The notes under the pieces: model-generated
What the model saw: only the letters and a program-made list of their open reading frames with translations
Told to the model about the DNA's origin: nothing
Databases searched by the model: none
Assembly: GCA_019119935.1 (NCBI GenBank)
Contig: DWWA01000046.1
Span: 1 to 33,315 of the forward strand
Length of the DNA stretch: 33,315 nt
Source of the DNA: Candidatus Ruthenibacterium merdavium
GTDB lineage: Bacteria; Bacillota; Clostridia; Oscillospirales; Ruminococcaceae
Direction: 5' to 3'
In this document: piece after piece, positions 16,318-26,999 of the stretch
How the letters are laid out: each line of letters starts with the position of its first letter
Position numbering within the stretch: the first letter of the stretch is position 1
Position numbers and translations under genes: made by a program

Positions 16318-17004
16318 ATGAAAGGAAAACGTTACACACCCCGCCGGCCGCGCCGTTCCCGACACCGACTGCAAATTTTGCTTGCAATTTTGCTTGGACT
16401 TGTCCTTTTGTGGGGAGTCGATATGCGTCTTCGTCCCTTGGTGGAGCAAGTAGCCGGGTATCAATGCCGTGTTGCTGTGCTGGAAGTAATGAATGAAGCA
16501 ATTGAGGAAGAGCTGGAAAAAGCACAATGGGGTACGAAGGAGCTTGTCACTACAAAATATAACCCTGACGGGAGCATCGCTGCGCTGGAAATGGATGCGA
16601 TTGCGTTGAATCGATTAAAAGCAGAACTCACTCAAGCAATTTCAAACGAACTTCTGGCAATGGGAGAACAGCGCGTTGATATTCCTCTGGGTACGATGCT
16701 TGGTTGGCAGTTTTTAACGGGCAGAGGGCCCGATATTCCTTTGAAGCTGATTCCTGCCTCATTCGTGCAAAGCAGTGTGACGGACGTATTTGAAACCGCA
16801 GGGATCAACCAAACGCAGCACCGGGTAATGCTGTCATTCCAAGTGGAAGTCAGCGCCATTTTACCGGGATGCTCTGTTTCTGTTTTGGTGCAGAACGATT
16901 TTTGTGCAGCGCAAACTTTAATTGTAGGTCAAGTGCCGCAAGTGTACGCTGTTGCACAGGGGGAGAACACGACACAGCCGGAAAGTTCTGAACCTGCGGA
17001 ATAA
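16318..17004 (+). CDS. yunB: YunB-family sporulation protein
   Basis: A 228-residue protein with a very basic N-terminus (KRYTPRRPRRSRHR), one transmembrane segment (residues ~19-38), and an extracytoplasmic domain. Diagnostic YunB phrases: ISNELLAMGEQRVDIPLGTMLGWQFLTGRGPDIPLK (residues ~107-142 in part) and ISFQ/SFQVEVSAILPG. YunB is made in the mother cell under sigma-E in Bacillus and is needed for efficient spore formation; its biochemical role is unknown. The AGGAGG site at 16305-16310 is well placed. The 228 bp upstream are A/T-rich with no clear gene and only a weak -10-like CATAAAAT at 16281. Presence of this gene supports an endospore former. Confidence 0.88.
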   Translation: MKGKRYTPRRPRRSRHRLQILLAILLGLVLLWGVDMRLRPLVEQVAGYQCRVAVLEVMNEAIEEELEKAQWGTKELVTTKYNPDGSIAALEMDAIALNRLKAELTQAISNELLAMGEQRVDIPLGTMLGWQFLTGRGPDIPLKLIPASFVQSSVTDVFETAGINQTQHRVMLSFQVEVSAILPGCSVSVLVQNDFCAAQTLIVGQVPQVYAVAQGENTTQPESSEPAE

Positions 17005-17022
17005 AAAAGCGACAGATACATA

Positions 17023-17051
17023 TAGGCAAACGGAGGTTTTTGTGGTATACT
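17023..17051 (+). promoter_or_regulatory. Extended -10 promoter of the ligA-gatCAB operon
   Basis: A -35 TAGGCA (17023-17028), a 17-bp spacer, and -10 TATACT (17046-17051) preceded by TGG (extended -10). Predicted start is near 17058, 27 bases before the ligA start. Confidence 0.7.
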
Positions 17052-17081
17052 ATATCAGATTGATACCATAAGAGGTGATGA

Positions 17082-19064
<1,983 letters not shown>

Positions 19065-19082
19065 GCAGTTAGGAGGATTTTT

Positions 19083-19352
19083 ATGGAATTTGACGTTCAG
19101 CGCATTGCAAAGCTGGCAATGCTGAAATTTACAGATGAAGAGGCGGCGGCCTTTGAAAAAGAGTTTGCGTCGATTGTAGGCATGGTAGAAAACCTGCCCG
19201 AGCTTGACAGTACCGGTACGTTACTGGACGAAAGCAATACAATGGAATTGCGTGAAGATGAAATTGTGCCGTCTTTGCCGCGCAATGAACTGATGAAAAA
19301 CGTGCCGCATGCGATTGCAGGTTGTGTGGTCGTGCCGAAAACTGTAGAGTAA
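19083..19352 (+). CDS. gatC: Asp/Glu-tRNA amidotransferase subunit C
   Basis: An 89-residue protein of the usual GatC size and pattern (DVQRIAKLAMLKFTDEEAAAFEKEF, residues 4-28 in part; then IVGMVENLPELDST). GatC is the small helical subunit that wraps around GatA and GatB and stabilises the amidotransferase that makes Gln-tRNA or Asn-tRNA from the misacylated forms. It is 18 bp after ligA with AGGAGG upstream, followed directly by gatA and gatB. Confidence 0.95.
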   Translation: MEFDVQRIAKLAMLKFTDEEAAAFEKEFASIVGMVENLPELDSTGTLLDESNTMELREDEIVPSLPRNELMKNVPHAIAGCVVVPKTVE

Positions 19353-19367
19353 AGGAAGGGAACCGAC

Positions 19368-20822
19368 ATGGAATTGTATCGTAAAAGTGCGTGCGAGCTT
19401 GCCTCTATGCTGCGCGCAAAAGAAGTATCTGCAAAAGAAATTACGCAGTCGGTTCTTGCCCGCATTGAGCAGACAGAGCCTTCTGTTGACGCCTTTTTAT
19501 CTGTCAATGCCGAAAATGCATTGCAGCAGGCAGAAAAGGTAGATGCAAAAATCGCCGCCGGGGAAACAATCGGCGCATTGGCGGGTATTCCCGTTGCGGT
19601 AAAGGACAATATCTGCACAAAAGGAACTGCCACGACTTGTGCGTCGAAAATGCTGGAGAATTTCGTTCCGCCTTATGATGCAACCGTAGTAGAAAAGCTG
19701 GCGGCTGCCGATGCGGTGATTCCGGGCAAAGTGAACATGGACGAGTTTGCCATGGGCGGCTCGTGTGAAAATTCCGCATTTAAAGCAACCAAAAACCCTT
19801 GGGACTTGGCGCGCGTGCCCGGCGGTTCTTCCGGCGGCAGTGCGGCTTGTGTTGCGGCGTGCGAAGTGCCGCTTTCTCTGGGCTCTGATACCGGTGGGTC
19901 TGTGCGATGCCCGGCAGGCCTTTGCGGTATTGTTGGATTGAAGCCCACTTATGGTGCTGTATCTCGTTTCGGCTTAGTGGCATTTGCGTCTTCTTTGGAT
20001 CAAATCGGCCCGTTTGCGCGCACAGTGGATGACACTGCGCTTTTGTTCAGCGTGATCAGCGGACAGGATGCAGGACGCGATGCGACCAGCAAGCCCTATA
20101 CCTTTTCCGGCTTAGAAAAAATGGAAAGCCTCAACGGTCTGCGTGTCGGTATTCCGAAGGAATATTACGGGGAAGGTGTGGCAGCGGATGTCAAAGAGGC
20201 CGTGTTAAAAGCGGTAGAGCAGCTGCGCGGCTTGGGTGCACAAGTGGTGGAGGTATCTCTGCCGAGCACACCGTATGCGCTGAGCGCTTACTATATTATT
20301 TCCTCTGCGGAGGCATCTTCCAACCTGTCCCGTTATGACGGTGTAAAATACGGCTATTCCGGTAAACGCGACGGTACTTTGAATGACTTGTACCTTTCAA
20401 CAAGAACGGAAGGGTTCGGCATGGAAGTAAAGCGCCGCATTATGCTGGGTACTTATGTGCTTTCGAGCGGATATTATGACGCTTATTACAAGCGTGCAAA
20501 GATGCTTCAGCGCTTAATCGGAGAGGAATTTGACAAAGCATTTGCACAGTGTGACGTATTAGTAACGCCGACAACGCCGACAACGGCTTTCCGCTTGGGC
20601 GAAAAAACAAACGATCCGCTTGCAATGTATGCTTCGGATATTTGCACAACAACTGCGAATATCGCGGGGCTGCCCGGTGTAAGCGTGCCGTGCGGCTTTG
20701 ACTCACAAGGACTGCCGATCGGTATGCAGCTGCTCGGCCCGAAATGGAGCGAGTCCAAGCTGCTGGGCGTGGCAAAATGCTATGAAACTGCCGTAGGCGG
20801 CTTTGCGGTAAAGGAGATGTAA
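19368..20822 (+). CDS. gatA: Asp/Glu-tRNA amidotransferase subunit A
   Basis: A 484-residue amidase-signature protein. The Ser-cisSer-Lys triad is visible: Lys in GIPVAVKDNICTKG, the cis-Ser and its glycine-rich loop in PGGSSGGSAAC, and the nucleophile Ser in SDTGGSVRCPAGLCG. GatA releases ammonia from glutamine and passes it to GatB. Length is as usual. The AAGGAAGG site lies before the ATG; the gene follows gatC by 15 bp and precedes gatB by 4 bp. Confidence 0.97.
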   Translation: MELYRKSACELASMLRAKEVSAKEITQSVLARIEQTEPSVDAFLSVNAENALQQAEKVDAKIAAGETIGALAGIPVAVKDNICTKGTATTCASKMLENFVPPYDATVVEKLAAADAVIPGKVNMDEFAMGGSCENSAFKATKNPWDLARVPGGSSGGSAACVAACEVPLSLGSDTGGSVRCPAGLCGIVGLKPTYGAVSRFGLVAFASSLDQIGPFARTVDDTALLFSVISGQDAGRDATSKPYTFSGLEKMESLNGLRVGIPKEYYGEGVAADVKEAVLKAVEQLRGLGAQVVEVSLPSTPYALSAYYIISSAEASSNLSRYDGVKYGYSGKRDGTLNDLYLSTRTEGFGMEVKRRIMLGTYVLSSGYYDAYYKRAKMLQRLIGEEFDKAFAQCDVLVTPTTPTTAFRLGEKTNDPLAMYASDICTTTANIAGLPGVSVPCGFDSQGLPIGMQLLGPKWSESKLLGVAKCYETAVGGFAVKEM

Positions 20823-20826
20823 AGCA

Positions 20827-22278
20827 ATGAGTGCATTGAATGAAAAATATGAAGTAATTGTCGGTTTGGAGATTCATGCCGAGTTGAGCACTAAAACCAA
20901 AATCTTCTGCGGCTGCAAAAATGCCTTTGGCGCCGAAGTAAATACTTTGTGCTGCCCGGTTTGTATGGGTATGCCCGGTACGCTGCCGGTGCTCAACCGC
21001 CAAGTGGTGGATTACGCCGTGACGATGGGCCATGCCCTGGGCTGCTCGATCAATCGCGTGTCGAAAAACGATCGAAAGAACTATTATTATCCGGACTTGC
21101 CGAAGGCTTACCAAATCAGTCAGTTTGATGTTCCGCTGTGTGAAAACGGTTCGCTCGATATTCTTGTCAACGGAGAAGTGAAGCGCATCGGTATTACCCG
21201 TATTCACATTGAGGAAGACGCGGGAAAATTGATTCATGACGATTCCTTTGCGGGTTCTCTCGTAGACTTTAACCGTTGCGGCGTGCCTTTGATTGAGATT
21301 GTTTCCGAGCCGGATATGCGCAGCGCAGAAGAAGCAAAAGCATACATGGAGGCAATCACCAATATCCTGCTTTACCTTGGCATTTCCGATGCAAAAATGC
21401 AGGAAGGCAGTGTGCGCGCAGACGTAAACGTTTCGGTTCGACCGAAAGGCAGCGCGGAGTTTGGCACCCGAACGGAAATGAAAAACGTCAACAGCTTCGG
21501 CGCGGTGTATCGTGCGATTCAGTACGAGGCCAACCGTCAGATGGAGGAGCTGGAAAAAGGCGGCGTGATTGAGCAGGAAACACGCCGCTGGGATGATGCG
21601 AAGGGCGTGAACTTTGTATTGCGTACCAAAGAGGATGCGCAGGATTATCGCTACTTCCCCGAGCCGGATCTGCTGACCTTTGTGTTGAGCGAAGAGCATG
21701 TGCAGAAGCTGAAAGAAAGTGTGCCGGAGCTCCCCGTGGCAAAGACGCTGCGCTATGTAAAAGAGTTTGGGTTGAATCAGGCTGATGCTGAGCTGCTTGC
21801 TTCCAGCAAACAAAGAAGTGCTTTCTTTGACGCATGCGTTGCGTTCAACCGCTGCGATAAAAAGGCTCTTTCCAACTGGATGATCGGCGATGTTGCACGC
21901 ATTTTAAATGAGCGCCGCATTGAAATCGACGAAACCTACTTAACCCCTGAAAAGCTGACAGCTATGGTTGAGTTGATTGAAAATAAAACAATTTCTAATA
22001 CAGCTGCTAAGACTGTGCTTGAAGAAATGTTTGCCCGCGACTGCCGGCCCAAAGATGTGGTGGAAGAAAAAGGGTTGGCACAGGTTAGCGATACGGGTGC
22101 ATTGGCTGCTATTGTAAAGGATGTGCTGGCCAGCCAGACAAAAGCGGTAGAAGATTACAAAAACGGAAAAACCAACGTGCTGGGCTTCCTTGTTGGACAA
22201 TGCATGAAGGCAAGCAAAGGGCAGGGCAACCCCGCAATTTTGCGCGAGATGATGGAACAGGAAATTGCCAAGCTGTAA
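20827..22278 (+). CDS. gatB: Asp/Glu-tRNA amidotransferase subunit B
   Basis: A 483-residue GatB, with the family start YEVIVGLEIHAELSTKTKIF, the zinc-site cysteines in FCGCKNAF and TLCCPVCMGMPG, NRKNYYYPDLPKAYQISQ, and EMKNVNSFGAVYRAI. The C-terminal YqeY-like tail domain is present (CMKASKGQGNP). GatB binds the misacylated tRNA, phosphorylates the side chain and uses ammonia from GatA. It is the last gene of the ligA operon; a terminator follows at 22403. Confidence 0.97.
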   Translation: MSALNEKYEVIVGLEIHAELSTKTKIFCGCKNAFGAEVNTLCCPVCMGMPGTLPVLNRQVVDYAVTMGHALGCSINRVSKNDRKNYYYPDLPKAYQISQFDVPLCENGSLDILVNGEVKRIGITRIHIEEDAGKLIHDDSFAGSLVDFNRCGVPLIEIVSEPDMRSAEEAKAYMEAITNILLYLGISDAKMQEGSVRADVNVSVRPKGSAEFGTRTEMKNVNSFGAVYRAIQYEANRQMEELEKGGVIEQETRRWDDAKGVNFVLRTKEDAQDYRYFPEPDLLTFVLSEEHVQKLKESVPELPVAKTLRYVKEFGLNQADAELLASSKQRSAFFDACVAFNRCDKKALSNWMIGDVARILNERRIEIDETYLTPEKLTAMVELIENKTISNTAAKTVLEEMFARDCRPKDVVEEKGLAQVSDTGALAAIVKDVLASQTKAVEDYKNGKTNVLGFLVGQCMKASKGQGNPAILREMMEQEIAKL

Positions 22279-22353
22279 AAATGCAGCACGGCATGGATCT
22301 CATTTAAAATTTTAAGACGAGCTTTGCATGGTTTCGAAAAGCACGGTTTTTCT

Positions 22354-22371
22354 AAAGAAGTTTTCTTCTTT
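22354..22371. repeat. Small inverted repeat after gatB
   Basis: AAAGAAG (22354-22360), loop TTTT, CTTCTTT (22365-22371). A short A/T-rich hairpin upstream of the main terminator; function unclear. Confidence 0.35.
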
Positions 22372-22402
22372 CGGCTTTGTGAAGCATCCAATCATAAAAT
22401 GA

Positions 22403-22448
22403 AAAGTGCCGGTTTGGCTAGGGCGAACCGGCACTTTGTATATTTTTT
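22403..22448 (+). terminator. Terminator of the ligA-gatCAB operon
   Basis: Perfect 12-bp stem AAAGTGCCGGTT (22403-22414) with AACCGGCACTTT (22426-22437), an 11-nt loop, then GTATATTTTTT. Strong stem, slightly interrupted T tract. Confidence 0.85.
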
Positions 22449-22526
22449 GCTTGTGGCGCATATACTGCGGGTGAAAGGAGAGCGACAGCCTTCCGTATAT
22501 GTGAAGAAAACCAAGGGAGAGTGTCT

Positions 22527-23591
22527 ATGAAGAAATTACTGGCCTGTTTGCTGTGCTTGTTACTTGGGGTTTCTCTGTTAACGGCATGTCAGCCCAAAAT
22601 GGCGGAAATTGCGCTGGTTATGGCAGAGGGAACCATAGACGATGGCACGATTAACCAAGAGGCTTGGGCGGGAATTGCAAAATATTGTGAAGAAAAAGGT
22701 ATTTCCAATCAGTCTTTTCAAGCTTCAGAAAATACGCAGACAGCGCGTATGGATGCAGTCAGCCTAGCCGTAAAGCGCGGTGCAATGCTGGTTGTCTGCT
22801 CCGGCGCGTCTTTCCAAGATACGTTAGTACAAGCGGCAAAAGAATTTCCCGATGTAACATTTTTAGGTTTGGACTGCTCAATTCCTGAAGGTTCACCGAA
22901 AAATGCTGTGGGTGTAACATTTTCCGAGGTGCAGGCCGGATTTTTAGCCGGATATGCCGCAGTAGAAAACGGTTGGACGAAACTTGGCTTTTTCAGTGAA
23001 AAAAAGGATTCTCAATCTATCCTTTACGGCTACGGATTTGTTCAAGGCGCGCAAGCTTATGCAAAAGCGAAGGAAATGCCTGCGCAAAGCGTTGAAATTC
23101 GATATGCCTACGCGGATAAGCCAGGGAATACCCCCGAAAATCAGGCGGTTGCAAAAGAGTGGTTTCAAAACGGAACAGAAGCAATCTTTGCCATTGGATA
23201 CGAATTGACAAATGGTGTAATTGCTGCGGCTGAAGAGTTTGGCAAACAGGTGATTGGCGCAGATGTAAATTGGTCGGATGCCTCTCAAAATGTGGCTATC
23301 AGCGCTGTGAAACATTATAGTCAAGCCGTTCAGGATTTGATTGATCTGTCCTATAATGAAGAATTGACAGGCGGCAGCACTGTACAGCGCACAGCCGCAG
23401 AAAACGGCATTGCGCTGACGATGGATGATTCCCATTTAAAGAATTTTACCAGAAAATCATACGACAATTTAGTGATTGCATTAGCCGATGATGTCAGCGG
23501 AATGGCTGCCGATTTAGTCAATACGCCCGCAGAGGATGGCAGCATTGGTGCTTCCGGTATTGTGCTGTCCGAGGTAAAGGTGATTGAGTAA
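22527..23591 (+). CDS. BMP/PnrA-family substrate-binding lipoprotein
   Basis: A 354-residue lipoprotein. The signal peptide ends in lipobox LTAC with the lipidated Cys at residue 21. The rest matches the BMP (basic membrane protein, PnrA/Med-like) periplasmic-binding fold: IALVMAEGTIDDGTINQEAW, GVTFSEVQAGFLAGYAAV, KLGFFSEKKD, GYGFVQGA, IFAIGYELTNGVIAAA, VIGADVNWSD. Characterised members bind purine nucleosides for an ABC importer. Here no ABC genes follow, so it may work with a remote transporter or act as a sensor. I start at ATG 22527, not GTG 22521, since AGGGAGA (22514-22520) fits the ATG. A TATACT at 22461-22466 may be its -10, but no good -35 is visible. Confidence 0.88.
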   Translation: MKKLLACLLCLLLGVSLLTACQPKMAEIALVMAEGTIDDGTINQEAWAGIAKYCEEKGISNQSFQASENTQTARMDAVSLAVKRGAMLVVCSGASFQDTLVQAAKEFPDVTFLGLDCSIPEGSPKNAVGVTFSEVQAGFLAGYAAVENGWTKLGFFSEKKDSQSILYGYGFVQGAQAYAKAKEMPAQSVEIRYAYADKPGNTPENQAVAKEWFQNGTEAIFAIGYELTNGVIAAAEEFGKQVIGADVNWSDASQNVAISAVKHYSQAVQDLIDLSYNEELTGGSTVQRTAAENGIALTMDDSHLKNFTRKSYDNLVIALADDVSGMAADLVNTPAEDGSIGASGIVLSEVKVIE

Positions 23592-23650
23592 CTTCGTTCA
23601 CTGTGTTAGACGATAACTTTTTTCATTTTATCAATACGCTCAAATAAGCA

Positions 23651-23697
23651 AAAAGCGCTGATGAAAACAGGATATTCCTGTTTTCATCAGCGCTTTT
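23651..23697. terminator. Bidirectional terminator, 22-bp perfect stem
   Basis: Arms 23651-23672 and 23676-23697 are perfect reverse complements, with a 3-nt loop TAT. The stem starts with AAAA and ends with TTTT, so it can terminate in both directions. It sits between the convergent lipoprotein and DUF218 genes. The stem is unusually long for a terminator. Confidence 0.88.
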
Positions 23698-23836
23698 ATG
23701 TTGTGACGCGAAATATAAATAGAGCGTGGAGACTGATACACAAACATCTGGTATCGGCTGCGTTTGAAAAATACAAAAGCTCATGCTGCACGATTGCTCC
23801 TGGTTCAATTGCATCCCCCGCTAAATAAACCGAACA

Positions 23837-24583
23837 TTAAGCAAAGCACCAAAAGTACAAAACAGCAAAGACTTCACGCAAATAGACAGGCAGAACGGAT
23901 GTAGAACTCATGCCAGCGGGAATTGCGTGAACCTTTTCAAATCCGGCTCGTTTGGCGTAACCCTCGGATCGGTAGCAGTGAAACTGATTGGTAACAAAAA
24001 CAATCGGATCTTTCTCGGTAATTCCGTGTTTTTCTAAAAGTTCCTTGGAAAAAAGAAAGTTTTCTTGCGTAGATTGGCTTTTGTCTTCTTTCCAAATGCG
24101 CTCTTCAGAAAGCCCCTTATTGATTAAATATTCAGCCATGACATCGGCTTCGGGCCTGCTTTCGTCCGCTCCCTGGCCCCCGGAAACAACAACCGGAATG
24201 TCCGGGTGTTTTACAGCATATTCATAGGCAGCGTCCAAACGATATTTGAGCGATGGACTGGGCGTGTCGTTTCTCACGGAAGCACCCAGTACAATCATTG
24301 CCTTTTCCGTACTGTCGGGAGGCGTGCGCTGGCCGCTGAAATGAATAAACGCCATTAAGCATATCATAACACAAATACCGAAAAGAAACAGCAGTTTCAA
24401 AATTTTACCGATGCCAAAAGAGCACCATGCATCAATCTGTTTGTGAAACACAGTGTAAATCCAAAGAAGACCTGTGGCACAGTAGATTAAAAAAACACCC
24501 AAATCAAAATAACCTTGGCGTAAACGCATAACGCTGTCAACTGAAAATAGAATCGCTAACAGTAGAAAAATTGCCGTTTTCAT
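23837..24583 (-). CDS. DUF218 (YdcF/SanA-like) membrane protein
   Basis: A 248-residue protein on the - strand. Residues ~1-85 contain three hydrophobic segments. The rest is a DUF218 domain: KAMIVLGASVRNDTPSPSLKYRLD, IPVVVSGGQGADESRPEAD, ERIWKEDKSQSTQENFLFSK, PIVFVTNQFHCYRSEGYAKRAG. Relatives YdcF and SanA are linked to SAM binding or envelope barrier function, but the activity is not settled. GGAGG lies before the ATG on the - strand. It is divergent from the ABC genes and convergent with the lipoprotein gene. The tail HAIPAGMSSTSVLPVYLREVFA is usual for the family. Confidence 0.88.
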   Translation of the reverse strand: MKTAIFLLLAILFSVDSVMRLRQGYFDLGVFLIYCATGLLWIYTVFHKQIDAWCSFGIGKILKLLFLFGICVMICLMAFIHFSGQRTPPDSTEKAMIVLGASVRNDTPSPSLKYRLDAAYEYAVKHPDIPVVVSGGQGADESRPEADVMAEYLINKGLSEERIWKEDKSQSTQENFLFSKELLEKHGITEKDPIVFVTNQFHCYRSEGYAKRAGFEKVHAIPAGMSSTSVLPVYLREVFAVLYFWCFA

Positions 24584-24656
24584 GAAAAACCTCCAATTTT
24601 AAATTGCATCCTGCAAGGATTGCAAACAGAAAATTTAATTTTTAAAAACTATTTAC

Positions 24657-24685
24657 ATTATAATTGTAAAAATATTTTTGTGCAA
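24657..24685 (-). promoter_or_regulatory. Promoter of the DUF218 gene
   Basis: Read on the - strand: -35 TTGCAC (24685-24680), a 17-bp spacer, -10 TATAAT (24662-24657). Its -35 box is one base from the -35 of the oppositely directed ABC promoter. Confidence 0.75.
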
Positions 24686-24686
24686 C

Positions 24687-24716
24687 TTGTCAAAATATGG
24701 CGAAGCATGGTATACT
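24687..24716 (+). promoter_or_regulatory. Promoter of the MacB-type ABC operon
   Basis: -35 TTGTCA (24687-24692), 18-bp spacer, -10 TATACT (24711-24716). The predicted start near 24723 lies after the in-frame ATG at 24697, which rules that codon out as the start of the ATPase gene. Confidence 0.72.
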
Positions 24717-24750
24717 ACGAGAGATAGCACAGGAAGGGAGGATGTGCCGC

Positions 24751-25533
24751 TTGAAACCAATTATCACGGTGGAACATCTGAGAAAAGTTTACCGCGTTGG
24801 TGACGAAAAAGTAATTGCCTTAAACGATATAAATTTGGAAATAGGCAAAGGTGAGATGTGCTGTATTGTAGGCGCATCGGGAAGCGGCAAATCGACGCTT
24901 TTAAATCAGCTTGCCGGATTGGAAAAACCCACACGAGGCAAGGTTCTGATAGGCAAGCATGAAATCAGTGCAATGAGCGAGGATGAGCTGGCTATTTTTC
25001 GCCAGCAGCATTTGGGATTTATTTTCCAAAGTTATAATTTGCTCGGCTCCCTGACGGCACTTGAAAATGTGGCATTGCCGTTGATGTTTAAAGGCGTTCC
25101 GCGGGCAACAAGAGAAAAGTTGGCTAAAAAAGAGCTCAAAAAAATGGGCCTGCTTTCGCGTGCCGGGCATAAACCCACAGAAATGTCCGGCGGACAGCAG
25201 CAGCGCGTCGGCATTGCGCGTGCGTTTGTCGCCAAACCTGCGGTTATTTTTGCAGATGAGCCGACAGGAAACTTAGATTCCGTCACAACGCAGCAAGTTC
25301 TATATTCCATGCTGCAAATGGCAAAGGAAAGTCAAATCACCTTTGTTATGGTAACGCATGAAAACGAGTTGGCAGATTGTGCCGACCGTATTATCACGAT
25401 TAAAGACGGCAAAGTGCTTTCTAATCAACTGCTGACGGAAGAAGAGAAAGCTGTAAACCGAAAAAAATTGTTTGGTGAGTTGGCCGACCAAGATGTTGCA
25501 GAGCCGCAAACCACTGTAAAAGAGGAGAAGTGA
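24751..25533 (+). CDS. MacB/LolD-type ABC transporter ATP-binding protein
   Basis: A 260-residue ATPase of the MacB/LolD/YtrE group. Walker A GASGSGKST, Q-loop FIFQSYNLLGSLTALENV, signature MSGGQQQRVGIARAF, Walker B VIFADEPTGNLD, and H-loop VMVTHENELA are all present, so it should be active. I choose TTG 24751 as the start: AAGGGAGG (24734-24741) is 9 bp upstream and the promoter overlaps the earlier in-frame codons. It forms an operon with a secreted adaptor and an FtsX-like permease. Such sets export peptides or work as mechanotransmission systems, not as importers. Confidence 0.94.
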   Translation: MKPIITVEHLRKVYRVGDEKVIALNDINLEIGKGEMCCIVGASGSGKSTLLNQLAGLEKPTRGKVLIGKHEISAMSEDELAIFRQQHLGFIFQSYNLLGSLTALENVALPLMFKGVPRATREKLAKKELKKMGLLSRAGHKPTEMSGGQQQRVGIARAFVAKPAVIFADEPTGNLDSVTTQQVLYSMLQMAKESQITFVMVTHENELADCADRIITIKDGKVLSNQLLTEEEKAVNRKKLFGELADQDVAEPQTTVKEEK

Positions 25534-25538
25534 ACACC

Positions 25539-26999
25539 ATGTTTCGATTGAAAAAAGGCACGGTACAAAAAGCAGCTGCAAGTGCAATGGCGGTTGTCAT
25601 GCTATTGTCGGGAATCAATGTATTTGCCACTGCAGCATCTACTTCTACGCCGCCCTCAAATTCTACTTCAACGCCTACTTCGGAAAGTACGCCGAACACC
25701 ACACCGGATGTTCTCGGTTCGCCTTATATCACCGCTTATACCGTCACGGATGCCGCAGGAAATGAGAAGCAGACCATTGCGGAAGGTGAAAAGTGCAGAA
25801 TTATCGTAGCTGTTGTAGATCCGCGTATTACTTCGGAAAGTCAATTGGTTTTGGCGGACGGGCGCCCGCTGGAAGCCAATATCAAAGTGGTATCCACCAA
25901 TACGTTTGCTACGCCGTCTTTGGGTGATATCTATACGACGACCTTTAATATGACTTCCTCCGGTTTGCAATATTCGATTGTGCTCAACGATATTACATAT
26001 CTCGGCGGAAACAGCAATGAACTGGTGCTCGACTTGGCATATAATGATATTCAGCGTCCTTTGGTAAAGCTGAGCCAAGGCATCAGCCAGTGCGGTACAG
26101 GTACCGGTCAAGATGCAGGAAAGGCGCCTGCCTTGATTGTGAAATCGGCAAGCTATGGACAGGGCCAGGTTACTGCCGGTGAGCAGTTTACGCTGAGTGC
26201 AGAAATTTTGCTCTCCGGCAATAAAAACGGTGCTGAAAATGTAGCGGTCAGCTTAACGTTGCCCGAAGAAATTACGGTTGTAAGCGGTTCTTCCTATCAG
26301 TTTATCGGCAATATGAAAGCAAATACAACCGCCAATGTTCAATTCCAGCTCACAGCCAGCGCGGTAGCAAAGGCAGGCAGCTACAATATTTCGATTGATG
26401 TAACCGGCAACGCGCAGAGCGACGGCACAGCATTAAGCGGCAAAATGCCCGTAACCGTTCCGGTTATTCAGCCTGATCGCTTTGAAATTTCGCGCGCGGA
26501 GATTCCGGAAAACATGGTGATGGGTGAGGAGTCTTACGGAAATATTGCTTTGATCAACAAAGGAAAAGGCTCGGTCTATAACGTAGAAGCTAAGCTGGAA
26601 GGCGAGGGCTTTACGGTAGATGAAGGTGCAAGTAAGTTTATCGGCAACATTAACTCCGGTACGCAGAGCACACAAGATTTTTCCATTACGCCTACGCAAA
26701 CCGGCACCATCAGCATGCAGTTAGTTGTAAGCTATGAAGATGAAAGTGCTAATATCAAAACTGTCACCAAAGATTTTACCATTACCGTTGATGAAATGAC
26801 ACCCACAGATCCCGGTATGGATATGGGAATGGTAGATATCCCGGTGGAAGAGCCTTCACAGGGAATGCCTGTGTTTGCATGGGTCATTATTGGGGCATTA
26901 TTGATTGCAATTGCAGTAACTGTTGCGATTATTATCAAGAAGAAACGTGATAAAAAACGCACCGCAAAGCTGATGGAGGATGACGATGAAGATATCTGA
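25539..26999 (+). CDS. Exported COG1361-like adaptor protein of the ABC system
   Basis: A 486-residue protein with a signal peptide (residues ~1-31, ending VFATA), a Ser/Thr/Pro-rich linker, beta-rich domains, and a C-terminal membrane anchor (residues ~447-468) followed by a basic then acidic tail (KKKRDKKR...EDDDEDI). The middle part has NEW3/COG1361-style immunoglobulin-like repeats (VTAGEQFTLSAEILLSGN, ENVAVSLTLPEEITVVSG, and later KGSVYNVEAKLEGEGFTV). I start at ATG 25539, not GTG 25530, because AGAGGAG is too close to the GTG. It probably plays the outer adaptor part, like MacA in Gram-negatives, holding or handing on substrate. The next gene overlaps its end by 14 bp. Confidence 0.78.
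   Translation: MFRLKKGTVQKAAASAMAVVMLLSGINVFATAASTSTPPSNSTSTPTSESTPNTTPDVLGSPYITAYTVTDAAGNEKQTIAEGEKCRIIVAVVDPRITSESQLVLADGRPLEANIKVVSTNTFATPSLGDIYTTTFNMTSSGLQYSIVLNDITYLGGNSNELVLDLAYNDIQRPLVKLSQGISQCGTGTGQDAGKAPALIVKSASYGQGQVTAGEQFTLSAEILLSGNKNGAENVAVSLTLPEEITVVSGSSYQFIGNMKANTTANVQFQLTASAVAKAGSYNISIDVTGNAQSDGTALSGKMPVTVPVIQPDRFEISRAEIPENMVMGEESYGNIALINKGKGSVYNVEAKLEGEGFTVDEGASKFIGNINSGTQSTQDFSITPTQTGTISMQLVVSYEDESANIKTVTKDFTITVDEMTPTDPGMDMGMVDIPVEEPSQGMPVFAWVIIGALLIAIAVTVAIIIKKKRDKKRTAKLMEDDDEDI

Noticed and set aside
20440-21813. 457-codon frame on the - strand opposite gatA/gatB
   Set aside because: Both genes on the + strand are full-length and clearly conserved; the antisense frame is a codon-usage shadow without known domains.
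22324-22530. 68-codon frame between gatB and the BMP lipoprotein
   Set aside because: It spans the gatB terminator hairpin and the next gene's ribosome binding site.
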